Shown here: one piece after another, positions 32,441 through 43,504 of the stretch
Layout of the letters: every line of letters begins with the position of its first letter
Position numbering within the stretch: the stretch's first letter is position 1
From: Nectonema munidae
Taxonomy: Eukaryota > Nematomorpha > Nectonematoida > Nectonematidae
Reading direction: 5' to 3'
NCBI GenBank assembly: GCA_030549495.1
Contig: JAUIRK010000007.1
Coordinates: 559,001-623,000 of the forward strand
Length of the DNA stretch: 64,000 bases
Position numbers and translations under genes: made by a program
Notes under the pieces: model-generated
The model's input: the letters and a program-made list of their open reading frames with translations, nothing else
What the model was told of the DNA's origin: nothing
Database searches by the model: none

Positions 32441-34445
32441 TGAGAGCAAGTTTCTGGCTATTTTTTATACTTTCCTTAGTCCTTCTAAGTAATATTCCAT
32501 CTTCCCCATTGGGTTTGACTGCTCGAAGATGTTTGCAGTAACACAATGCCGCAAGATATTTGCATCTGAAAATAAAAAAAAAATTTTCATTTTCAATTTA
32601 GAACTCTTTTTCAACATCATCAACTAATCTAAAAAGCATTTCTGAAATTATATGGTCGGAATAGTTACACACCTTGATAAAATATGTGAGATGAGAATAT
32701 TCAAGTTTGCCTATGAAAACCTAAACCAATACTTGTTCAGAAATATCCATTTCATCAATCATCAGAAAAATTTAATACCTTGTAACTTTTTTGAAGCCAA
32801 TTCATCTACCATTCTGCATCTTCTTCCTGAAAGATTTGCCCATGTTTTCAAACAAAGTTTTAATACTTGAATGATTTAATTTATGCAATGGAATGTTAGC
32901 TTCTAGAAACTTTGTCACTAATCTTTTGGTAAAATCATATCTATCGATTCACAAATGATTAGAGACTTTCATTTTCATTTAAATTGCTCACCTTTCTTGT
33001 ATGGGGTATGAGGGTTTTTGTGGTTTTCTACAAAGAAATATTTTCATGCTTTACTTCTATCATGTATATAATTTACAATACAAACCTGTTTTAGAAGAAT
33101 AAAAGATAAATTCTTTTGCATATTTTGTCAGAAACGAAGAAATTTTGTAGATGTTGCTTGACCAAAATTTTGGCATACTTGAATTTATATGAATTATAAT
33201 CGATATTAAAAAATTGATATTGATTTTGAATTAAAATGAAAAAGTAAAAAAACATATGTAAAAAGGGTAAAAAAATGTAACTTCTCAATCAAGTTTTGCG
33301 TAGTACATTTGAAGAGAAGACTCAGAAAATCAAATAAAAAAATTAAAGCAAAAAATGACTTTGGGAGAAAGAAAACAACCTATTTGTATCTTTATATATA
33401 TTATAATACACATACACTACATCCATATCTCATTTATCGGGTCCAAATTGCCCAATACCAAAACTTCCCAAGCCCTAGTGTTCGAAATAAGTTAGCATCA
33501 ATGTTGTTTTAGAGTTAGTATTGAAGAATTATTATTCAAAAATTTGTGAAATTTGGTTTTGGACTAATTGGTTTATGAACGCGTAGACCAGGAAGCCTCT
33601 GAAAGATGAGTCAGAAATTCAAAATTTTTTAAAAGATTAATTTTATATCCGAAATCTTATTTACTGGTCGTTTGGGTATAAATATTCAACTTGCACTCGT
33701 GAATACAAATAAATTTTGTTTGAATAATTTGTCAAAAGTACATTTATTATATTTAAAAATGCAGCTGTTTTGAAAGTTATAGATATTTAAAAATATTTAT
33801 ATGTATATTGTGTGATTTAAAATATAAATATGTACAAAAATTGAGTATATTTAAACATTTCCAAAGGGAAGGGCAGTTGACCTGTTTACCTTTTATTAAT
33901 CCGATCTTGCATTGATAATAATTAAAAGTTCAATCAAAAGGTATAAAATTTATTTAAAAAAAGAATAATTTGAAAATTCATTGAATTCTTTTTTCACGAA
34001 ATAGAAAAATTAATTTAAAATAAAAATAAATAAAATCAACATTTTTCAAATTAAAAAAATATTTTAATTTTTTGACTTTATAGACTAAATAAAAAATTCA
34101 CTTTTTACAAAAATAGCAAGCACTCGTGAAATTAAAGCAAAGAATCTGCCTTATGTGTTTTCTGAAGCGCAAACAAAATTGACTTCATTAACTTCTACTC
34201 GCCTGGTTATAACTTAGTTAGATGGTTGATTAATTTGATTGGAAAAATGATATTCTAGAATATTTGCCAAAAACAAGGAAGCATGTATGTATTATGCGAA
34301 TACGATTAAAAATGTTAATTTATAAATAGAAAAAAATAAAAAGCTAAATTAAGGTTCATATTTAGATTTCATCGTTTCCTGTGGGGATATTTTATCCAAA
34401 ATTCTTCAAGCATCCGAAAGGAAGTGAAATTTTAAAGCTGCAAGA
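32441..34445. other. Intergenic, nothing recognised
   Basis: AT-rich. Frames such as 32,652-32,870 (+) have no recognisable motif, and no paired terminal repeats were seen. Confidence 0.45.
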
Positions 34446-34728
34446 TGCTCAATTCGATAACGGCGCTGGTGGCGGTACGATATATAGCGCTATTTTTTTA
34501 TTTTTAAAATTTTAAATGCTTCTGACAGGTCACATGGGGTTCGCGTTCTTTGGCCAATCAAAAGATAGAAGACACCCTGTAAGATTTATAATCGATGCGC
34601 TGAAAAATCACGAAGACAAACACGAAGTTTACCGACACAAGCCAGAAGACTATGGCTATTACAAAACCGACGATTCACACTACCACATGCCTGACATTCA
34701 TTATGACTGCAAACATAGTTTTCATTAG
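34446..34728 (+). CDS. Possible small gene or exon, His/Asp/Tyr-rich peptide
   Basis: 34,516-34,728 encodes 70 residues with DRRHPVRFIIDALKNHED, then HKPEDYGYYKTDDSHYHMP and a stop. The composition is charged and His/Tyr-rich, unlike nearby AT-driven frames. An in-frame upstream ATG at 34,446 (MLNSITALVA) and a TTCTGACAG acceptor-like site just before GTCACATGGGG hint at a short intron, but the phases do not join cleanly, so no gene model is proposed. It could equally be an exon of a larger unseen gene or a repeat scrap. I do not recognise the family. Confidence 0.25.
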
Positions 34729-35999
34729 GGCTGAAGCCTTTTATTTATATTTTATATTTGTTATGATTGTGCATGCCTACGATATAAAAATATTGACACT
34801 TTTGTTTTTAAAATCAATTAATATTATGTATCCCCACAGGAGATGCTTAATTTGGCATTAGAGATCTGCACGCCGACGCACAAGTCAAAGTCCATAGGCT
34901 GGATTCGGTGGAGTAGAGTTTTCTCGAATATTGAGAGAGGATACGAAGCGACAAAGCATATTTGTTAATTTTATTTGTTTCTGTTCGTTTACAGGTCACC
35001 GTTGATGACTCCCTTTATGGGGTCTCTTATTTCAATATGATACTTCGCAAAAGAAACAGTATGATTCATAATCATTGATAAATCTTGATGAATAGTAGAG
35101 TTGGCAGAATGCGGGTTGAGATGACCGATGACGAGGTTTGGATTTTAAACGTGGTTCGTTGAATTCTTTTACTTTGCAAAATCGAACTAAAAAAGAAGAA
35201 CCAAATTTTTTTCATCATGAGTGGTTTCCACAACACGCCAATTTATGATCAATGCCAACAATGTTTCAAGTATGACAGGATGGAGAATTAACAATCGTAC
35301 GTAAGCCAGGGTTGGTCGATTATGCAACTGTCACTTTGGACAAGTCTAGATGAGTGAAATATTATAAAAATAAAGCACTTACAAATTTGTATGTCAAAAT
35401 ATTCAGTAACTTTTTGAGGAAATTCTATTTTAATTTGATTCAAAGTTATATTTTTTCTCACATTTTAACGACTAAAAGGGTCAATTGACGATAATATTTT
35501 ATTTTTTAATATAATTACTTATTTTTATGTATATAATGAATGCTCAGTCTTAAAAAAATTAAATGAATTGTCTTATAAGTATCCATTCGTTATAAATAAA
35601 TACCCTGTTATCATGATTTTCCTTCCATCACTGAAACTAACACCTCACTGAACTATCACGTTGACTCAAACTAATTTTTATAAACATAGAAAATATTATA
35701 AACTAAAAAAATAACTTTTATTTATACCAGTTAGAACATATATTTTTAGAAGAAGTTCAACATACTAAATTCACACACTTGCTAAATCTAGTTTTGGTTT
35801 TATTTTTTTCACAATTTCCATAAGCTTCTGAATCATGTAAGAGATTCTTACTCTAAAAATTCCGAAGCGGTTCATCTCTGCCTTTCAAAACACTAGCCAA
35901 CAAATTTCATCAAGTGTCAGATCAGAAAATGTTATCTTCTTTTCTTTTGGCTTCTAAAATGGAATACTAATTATCTTTTGAAGTATTACATCACTCATC
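34729..35999. other. Intergenic with short GC-richer pieces
   Basis: 34,840-35,050 and 35,100-35,345 contain short open pieces, one after an AG (VTVDDSLYGVSYFN near 34,995-35,037), of higher GC than the surroundings. They may be exons of an unrecognised gene together with 34,516-34,728. Nothing else was recognised. Confidence 0.3.
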
Positions 36000-37390
36000 A
36001 GCTCTTTGAAAAAAAACTCTTTTGCTTGATTTGAAAGCAATGAATTTTCTTGAAAAAAGTGTTAATGTTAATGAAATTTTACTTGATAAATCTAAAATAG
36101 ACATTGAAAAAACAAGGATAAAATCAAAAAACTGGAAAAAACATTAAGTAGATTTGAAAAGTTTGATATGCATTGGAGTTGATGGAAGGAGAGTTAATGA
36201 AACTTTTTCATACACAGAAGTTCTGAATCCAAATGGAGAGATAGTAATTAAAAAAGAAAAAAAGTTTAACATCACTTAACTTTTACCGTAGATGAAGAAG
36301 AAAAAACGGAATTTAGTCAACACACACAAATACTCCAATTAAAAGATCAACTGGAACAAGCTACATTGCCAAAGAAGTCTTCTCTCTTCTAAAAGACTTC
36401 AACGGCGTTCAGAGCAATACTTCTTGACAACACAAGTGTTAACACAGGATGTAAGTGGTCTTGTTACCCTTCTTGAACAAATGGTGGGACACAAAATACA
36501 TACAATTGGCTGTTCTTTGCATCAAAACGAACTTCCGTTCAGAGCAATATTCAAACATTTTGATTGAAAAACAACAAGTCCAGCAATGTTTTCAGGACCA
36601 TTAAGGAAACTTTGTCAGAAAGCCATTCAAGCGCTACCGCAAATTTTATTTTTTAGAATAGGTGGAGATTTGGATAGTTTGCTTTTTCAGGAAAAAATTC
36701 TGAAAGATTTGAGCCCTGACAAAAGACATTTACTTGAGTATGCTTTGAGAATTTCACGAGGACATGTGACAGAAAGATTTGATGCCTGGAAAATTGGACA
36801 AATAAATCGTTCCAGATAACTTTTTATTCTTGCATTTATTGTTCATGTTTATGCAGTTAGTTGGTTTGAGATAAAAAAAAAGATAACGAGTTCCATAATA
36901 ATAATTAACAATGACACATCTTTAACATGATAAACAGAACCAAGAAGCTGTCAAAAGAAATGCAAGAAATGTCTAATAAAAATTTAAAATAATTTAATGC
37001 TTTTGCACTGATGAATTAGAAGTTAGAACGAGGGCAATTAAAAAAATTCTAGTAATGAGGTAAGCTTTTTAAGTTTTCAAATTATTGAAACATAAAATAT
37101 AATGAAAAAAGACTTGTTAAATAGTGAGAATTAATTGATTTCTCGCAAGATAGTAAATGTGAGTATGCTTTCACAGAAAATATCTCTACTCAATATCTTA
37201 AAAATGTTTTAATTCTTGAAAGTAAATTTGAACTTTCAGACTTACCTTCACATTCTCAAAGTGTTGAAAGAGTTGTGAAACTGACAAGCGTGACTTCTAG
37301 CTTAGTATACTTACCAAACAAATGAGCAGACAACTGAGATCTGTTTTTGTTTCTAAAGGACATTATGAAAAATGAAGTGTCTAATTTTTC
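36000..37390 (+). mobile_element. Unclassified repeat-type ORF (DNTSVNTG / LHxNELPxR family), decayed
   Basis: Plus-strand pieces in family order are: LICIGVDGRRVNETFSYTEV near 36,160-36,225; LDNTSVNTG near 36,420-36,450; LEQMVGHKIHTIGCSLHQNE then LPFRAIFKHFD near 36,470-36,567; FSGPLRKLC at 36,589-36,615; EKILKDLSPDK then ARFDAWKIGQINRSR-like sequence to 36,819; and FELSDLPSHSQSVERVVKL near 37,230-37,285. From memory this set recurs in many predicted arthropod and cnidarian proteins. I cannot assign a transposon superfamily; the D-x-NTG...H arrangement is loosely hAT-like. Frames shift several times, so the copy is broken. Confidence 0.6.
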
Positions 37391-38046
37391 GACACATAAA
37401 AATATTTATAATTTTTTGTATTACACTCGTCTTAATAAACCCTTTTTGAATTTTTCAAAAGTAAAAAATCAAACAAAATAAAAACAATTTCCTCAATTTT
37501 TTTTAAAAGATATAACTTTCAAATTTCTCATGATTATTCATTATATGTTTAGAAACTATCTAAAATTGTCCAAAAATGACATCTGAAATTTTGTGAAAAT
37601 CGATCTGTCCAATAATAATAATAAATCCGTTTTACGGCTACTTTCCCAGCAGGCTAAGGTCTAGCCGGTTGTTTTTGTATTCATAGTTGCAAAATTTGGT
37701 TGAATTTTTACATGCCGGTTGCCCTTCCTGACGCAAAATACTCCTCCTTTTTCACTCTGGACTTGGGACCAGACTTTGGTGGAGTGACCTGTCCTAATAA
37801 GCACCCACATTTGCGCAAAGATATCAAAAAATTAAAATCATAAAAAAAATGTTATTTCCATCCTTTTTCAAAAACACAAAGATTTTTATAACGATGTCAT
37901 TTTTCTCGAATCGCCATCAAGTGCACGTGTAGCCTGACCCCTTACATTTAATTATGTGCTGTTGTATTACTTGTAATTAGAAAAATATCCATTTACATTG
38001 ATAAATATATATTTGTTTCTAGTTTATATATAGCTTACTAAATATA
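37391..38046. other. Spacer with a repeat-like fragment
   Basis: 37,660-37,800 contains GCCGGTTGCCCTTCCTGACGC and CTTGGGACCAGACTTTGG. This text is familiar from dispersed repeats in several animal genomes, but I cannot name its class. The rest is AT-rich. Confidence 0.35.
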
Positions 38047-38542
38047 CAGTAAAACTTCTCTTCGCGGACACCTTTCTAATCCGTAGCCTTTTCAAATGAG
38101 ACATTGTTATTCTAATAGATAATAGTTTCTTGAATACGATCACTTCTACTATGCGATTTAAGGACCGAGAGCTTCTGTGCTTTTTATACTTTTTCTTAGA
38201 TAAGGACGGTCAAGCTATTATAGAAATGCTGATGAAAGATACACAACGCAATGAATTAAGTACAGAATAGCCGCTATCGAGAATTAGCCAAAGCTTTTAA
38301 CGTTGGAAAGACTCAAATTCAACAAACTATAAAGGGAAAAGAAGAATACAAAGCTGCTCACGAAAATAACATTCTGTCAAATAGAAAACCAGTTTGTGCA
38401 CACTTGAAAAGTGAAGACTTTAAAAATCTCCTTGGGCTTGGTTTCAAAAATGTAGATCTTTAAACATACCAATCTCAAGCCCAATGTTACAAGAAATAGC
38501 CAAAATGACAGCTGAGAAATTCAATTTACCAGATTTCAAAGC

Positions 38543-38550
38543 GTCTACAG
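38543..38550 (+). repeat. Left 8-bp target-site duplication (GTCTACAG)
   Basis: GTCTACAG immediately precedes CAGTGGTTC, the hAT left end, and recurs immediately after its right end at 40,476-40,483. It fits the NNNTANNN preference of Buster-type hATs. Confidence 0.92.
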
Positions 38551-40475
38551 CAGTGGTTCAAAATTTTTTTTTTAGGCGAGCCCAATTATATTTATCAAAA
38601 TATGACGCTACCCCACTAATTTAGTTGCGTATACTTTATTAAAACTATAAATGATTATCTGGTTGTAAAAGTAAGGGACGATAACTGCAAAGAATATATC
38701 TGGAAAAGAAGTACTTTAACGTTGTGAAGACAAAATTAACATCATTCACTTTTATTTTATTCATAGCATTATGAATTTTAAAACTTGACATTAATTAAAA
38801 CAACCACTTCTGGAATAATATTCTGTCACATTCTTTAAAAACAAGTTAAAGGTGTGAAACGGTAAATTAATTTTAATTGGAGGCTTGAAAAATTTTGCTA
38901 AGTTTCTGAATTCGTGTTCAGTCTTGAAAAGTGCTACCCTCGAATCATGTTTTGGTTGCTGACAGAGCTCATATTCAGCAAATTCAACTTTGAAAATATG
39001 TCTGTCAGATATGCCAGTTAAGCAACCACTTTGATTCTGTAAGCCTGGATGTCAGTACATGCTTCTTCTCATTTAGGAAGATGTCAGCCTTTTCACGCAT
39101 ATAAAGCACTCTCTGAAGTACTTTTCCTCGTCATTGCCTCCAGAGAGAAGAGTAGTAGAGCGGATGTTCATATTCGGATCCTACATAAGAGAACTTTTGA
39201 ATAATAGCCTTGAATTCAATGCTAATCATTTAATAAAATTTACTATTTGAATAACATCTTCTATAACAGTGTTAAGCTCAAGTGACATTTATCGATAAGC
39301 AAGGTTTTCTGGGTGACACAGGGAATGAGTAGCTATCACTGTGCGATTGGCTTGTTTTACTCTGGCAGTGGAATCCTGGCGTGCACTTAACATTTCGGGT
39401 GCTCCATCAGAACACACACTGTTCCACTAATCCCATTTTATTTGATGAAACTACCAACCAACTTGAAAAGATCTTCACCTGTTGTTGTTGTCGTCTCTAG
39501 TGATTTACAGAACAGAAAGTTTTCTTCAATGTACTCTTCCCTTGATACCACGCATATACCAAGACCTCAGCATCGTCACAGACGTCAGTTGACTCAGCAA
39601 ACTGCAAGCTCAATTCTAAGCTCTCCTTGATGGCAGCCACTACCTGTTCTTTGCGAAATCTCTTGAATTCTTCTTTTGATCGTGTTGCGGAATAGCTTCA
39701 ATTTTTTCACTGCAGCATCTCCAAGGATGATGGTACAAACCATAACAAGGGCTGAGTGCTTTACCAACTTTTCTCCAATTGTGTGTGGCTGCATACACTT
39801 AGCAATTTTTTTGCAACAAGATAGGACCCACGTGTTGGTTGTTGAAGAGAAAAAAGGTTTTATGCATAGAGTTCTCTAACAGCTGACGTTTCAGTTCTTC
39901 TTCTTTCCCCTTTGAATACTCATGATCTTTCTCTGTCAGAGTTGCGTGTTTTTCCAAGAGATGGCGCTTGAGATTCTTTTCTTTAAGCGACTCGTGGCAA
40001 TATGATACTTAAATCCAGTGCTAAGAAATTCTTCTTTGTACACTCTTTTCTATGAGGCTGGGTGTGAATAGCAAATTAATACGCACACGTAGACAAATTA
40101 AATAAAAGATATTAAAAAAACTTACGAAAAATTACAACGAAGAAAATGTGGAATTCATTTAAAAATGAGAATAGCTTATATACTATTTGTTGAGATTGTA
40201 GGAGAAAAGCACGAAGATAACAAATCAATGGTTGTTTGGCAGAATTTTTCTTATCTCTCTATGTCTTTTTTTAAAAGATATGAAAATTAAAATTGACTAA
40301 CTTTTATTCATTCATCTTTGTTAAAAATAGATAAAAAATTATCCACTATCCCTCAACCAATATGTGAGTGTAATATCCTTAAAAACTCTTAGAATTAAGA
40401 GTTGACAATGTTTTTATTTTGATGTCTTGGCGACCCCAAGAAAATGCTTGAAGACCCTAGGGTTGGCAACCCCTG
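38551..40475 (-). mobile_element. hAT element (Buster type, ZBED5/FAM200-like), 1.9 kb
   Basis: Both ends are visible: CAGTGGTTCAAAATT at 38,551 and, as reverse complement, CAGGGGTTGCCAACCCT at 40,475, flanked by the exact duplication GTCTACAG. The minus strand reads HESLKEKNLKRHLLEKHATL near 39,990-39,930 (BED-finger end). 39,794-39,594 follows with PHTIGEKLV...IILGDAAVKKL and TIKRRIQEIS. Near 39,530-39,450 is NFLFCKSLETTT with GEDLF, and near 39,020-38,950 AYLTDIFSKLNLLN. Premature stops and frame changes make it non-coding now. It interrupts the Tigger element. Confidence 0.9.
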
Positions 40476-40483
40476 GTCTACAG
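40476..40483 (+). repeat. Right 8-bp target-site duplication (GTCTACAG)
   Basis: Exact partner of 38,543-38,550, directly after the hAT right end AACCCCTG. Sequence after it continues the Tigger reading frame. Confidence 0.92.
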
Positions 40484-40840
40484 GATCGTTGGAAAAATTT
40501 AGAAAAAGGAACAACATTAGTTTTAATATTGTTAGTGGAGGGAGGAATGAAGTTAATCCTAACGATTTTTCAGATTGGAAAGCTAAATTGCCATATTTAT
40601 TGAAGGATTTTGCTCCAAGTGAATCTTTTTAACTTCAACGAAACGAGCCTTTGAAGACTTTAAATATTAAAGGACAAGCGTGCAGTGGATATAAAGTATC
40701 TAAAGATAGAATTGCAGTTTGTTTGTGCTGTAATATGTTGAGTAAGTTTGACGCTCCTTAAGTCATTGGGAAAGCTTAGAAACCACGCTGCTTTCAACAA
40801 ATGAACACAACAACAACACTTCCAGTAAAATGATTTGAAA

Positions 40841-42420
40841 TAGAAAAGCGTGAATTACAGCTTCGATTTTTAATGATTGGATGGAAAGTTTTTATGTACA
40901 GACAAACTTGCAGCGTTCAAAGAATATAATATCAAATGTCATTACTCTACTGGACAGTCTGAGGTGTACGAAAAATACAAAGGAAATGAGAGAGAGGACA
41001 GAGTCACCAGTCAAAACATGTCTACTCCGGCAACAATATTTTTTAAGAAAACATGCAAAGACAATATGCAGCAGTTGAAGCTATGTAGTGAGTGAAATGA
41101 TTGCAAAGGCGGGAAAGCCATTTACAGATGGTGAATTTATCAAAAAGTGCATGTTACAAGCTGAAAGTATAGTTTGTCCAGAAAAGAGAGAGTAAGTTTA
41201 GCAATATCAGTCTTTCAGCCAACACAGTGGCAGAGCGAATTTGTGACATGTCATGTGACATATACAGCCAGCTGCGTGAGAAGGCCAAACTTTTCAGTGC
41301 ATACTCAGTCGCTCTTGATGAGAGCACAGATATCACTGACACTGCACAGCTTGCAATGTGGATCCGTTGTGTTGATCACAGTTTTGAAGTTACTCAAGAG
41401 TTGCTTTATGCCAATGCATGGGCAGACTACTGCTCAGGAGATATTGCGCCAGTTGTTCAATGCTATTGTGGACCCCGGATTATCATGGAAGAGGTTTGCT
41501 GAAATATCAACCGACGGAGCACCATCAATGACAGGGAAGAAAATGGACTCGTGGCACTTGTTCAAAGAAAATTAGAAGAAGAGGGTGTAGAGAAGGCCAT
41601 TGCTCTGCATTGCATTAATCATCAGCAGGCCCTTTGCAGCAAGTGTTTGAAGTTTGACAATGTAATGTCTATTGTGTGAAATGTATCAACCATATCAGAT
41701 CTGGAGGTTTAAAGCACCGACAGTTTTGCACTTATTTGGAAGAAATAGGATCAGAATATAAGGATGTACTCTACTTTAATTAAGTACGTTGGCTCAGTTG
41801 AGGAACCACTCTGAAGAGATTTTTTAAGTTGAGAGCCGAAGTGAAAGCCTTCATGGAGAATGATGGCAAAGCTCTTTCTGTGCTAAATGATCCAAACTGG
41901 CTCATGGACTTAGCTTTTCTTGTTGACATTACTCAAGAACTGAATGCATTAAACAAGAAGTTACAAGGCCAAGGATAACTTATCAGTGCTACCTATGACA
42001 ATGTAACGGCTACAAAACTTGTGTTATGGAAAAGCCAGCTCTCTGAGAAAAACATTTGTCATTTCCCAGCATGCAAAGCACTCATGGATTCAGCATGGCC
42101 CACATGTATTTGAATGAACTACAAATGAAATGCACATAAATCACAATAGTTCAAAATAAACATTTATTATTAATTATTCAAATACTTTACAAGTTCTTGT
42201 CCCAAGGCTTGACACCTCTTCTTATTGATAATCTTTGCTATGTCTGGCTGAAATTTCTGTGCAGTGCTAACTTTTATAAGAGATGATAAGTGAAAATCAG
42301 TCAACCTAGTTCTCTGAGAAGTCTAAATCTACACTTATACATAAAATTATAATTAATAATACTGTAATCTGTGTGGGTCGCAAATCTGCTTGTAATGGGC
42401 CGCATGTTTTGGGGATACAT
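40841..42420 (+). mobile_element. hAT element remnant, GTF2IRD2-like
   Basis: The plus strand reads FKEYNIKCHYSTGQS and YEKYKGNERED (40,877-41,095), then NTVAERICDMSCDIYSQLR, then AYSVALDESTDITDTAQLA (41,227-41,350). It continues with STDGAPSMTGKK, ALHCINHQQALCSK-like text, LRWLS-like and LRAEVKAFMEN near 41,800-41,860, and LMDLAFLVDITQELNALNKK near 41,900-41,960. All are in the order of the transposase related to the GTF2IRD2 C-terminus. It has multiple breaks. Its 5' end abuts Tigger coding sequence with no terminal repeat visible, so that junction is a deletion or rearrangement. Confidence 0.85.
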
Positions 42421-42932
42421 CAAATTAGTTTTCAAAAAACTTAAGTTATGCTCTAAAATTTTTTAGTTTTTGTTGAAGCTCTATAACTTTTTCTGATAGA
42501 CTTTTTTTCCTTAAAAGTTATTATAAAAAACAAATCATTGCAAAATGTTAACAGTTATTTTACTTTTTGTAGATTTTTGTAGCTTGTATCAATTTAGTTT
42601 TTAAACTATTTTTGAATGATGCTGAGTAAAATAAAATAATGCGATCTTAATTTTTTGTTTTATTTTTGTTTGCACAATTATAACTTCGTTTTATACCCTT
42701 GCCCCTGAATCAATCACATTTTTTCATATAAACATCGCAAGGTGTCTAGTAGACTCTTTGCCTTTAGACTACATTCACTCATATAAAACTATCCAACCTT
42801 CAGCTATTTGTTTTATCTATGAATCAAATATCCTTTCATCAATTTCTGTAATGTGCCTGGTAGACTACTTCATTTTTCAAATGAAAAGCCTATTCCACCC
42901 CCTAACATTTTTGGATTTTTTTAAACTAGTGT
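42421..42932. other. Spacer, nothing recognised
   Basis: AT-rich sequence between the hAT remnant and the MITE. A 63-codon plus frame at 42,758-42,949 is unsupported. Confidence 0.5.
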
Positions 42933-43504
42933 ATATTCGATGGTTGTAGGTAAAAATGCCCTAGAAATAAATGCCCCAATTAAAAAGTAGGAAAAAATAC
43001 CCCCTAATTTTTGATTTTCAGGATTTTTTTTAATTATATAAATATTTTTATTTGGTACCGTTTTGAAAGCTAAATTTCTAAAATTTCTTAATCTATAGAC
43101 TTTTTTCTTTATAAAGTTCTTGAAAACAATAGCAAAAGTGCAGATTTGTGGGAATGTGTTCTTAAAATCAGTTAAAATACAAATTATATTTAGAAAGTGT
43201 TCTGATACACACAAAGTCCAAAAATATTTGCTGTTTTATAAAAAAAAATTTTGTATTTAAAAAATTGTCGTATGCTGAGTTTTTTTAGTACTTTAATTAA
43301 ATTTTAAATGTTTTAGATGAAAAGTTAACTTTTTTTTTACAAAAAATCTTTATTTGACGTATCTTTTTTAAAAATTTTAATTAATAATTTCTTGAAATTT
43401 TTTGTGTTGGGGCATTTTTTCCAAATTTTAAATTGGGCCATTTTTTCGGGGGCATTTTTTCCCACTTTTTAATTGGGGGCATTTTTTCTGCGCGCATATT
43501 CGAT
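42933..43504. mobile_element. MULE-like MITE, 554 bp, with 9-bp target duplication
   Basis: ATATTCGAT occurs at 42,933-42,941 and 43,496-43,504, flanking an element of 554 bp. The two ends are inverted repeats rich in the word AAAAAATGCCCC: the left reads GGTTGTAGGTAAAAATGCCC and then CCCCAATTAAAAAGTAGG, and the right end as reverse complement reads GCGCGCAGAAAAAATGCCCC and then CCAATTAAAAAGTGGG. A 9-bp duplication is typical of Mutator-like elements. There is no transposase inside; the 97-codon minus frame (42,921-43,214) is low-complexity. Confidence 0.75.

Larger units (their letters stand above)
38047..40840 (+). mobile_element. Tigger/pogo element, split by a hAT insertion
   Basis: The left terminal repeat starts at 38,047 with CAGTAAAACTTCTC next to a TA, as expected for Tigger. 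The N-terminal psq-type helix follows (RELAKAFNVGKTQIQQTIKG, near 38,275-38,340), then SLNIPISSPMLQEIAKM and FNLPDFKAS up to 38,550. The frame resumes at 40,484 with SLEKFRKRNNISFN, VNPNDFSDWKAKLPYLLKDF and CSGYKVSKDRIAVCLCCNM to about 40,835. The missing middle is exactly the hAT 38,551-40,475 plus one target duplication. The DDE half is absent because the following hAT fragment abuts at about 40,840. Confidence 0.88.
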
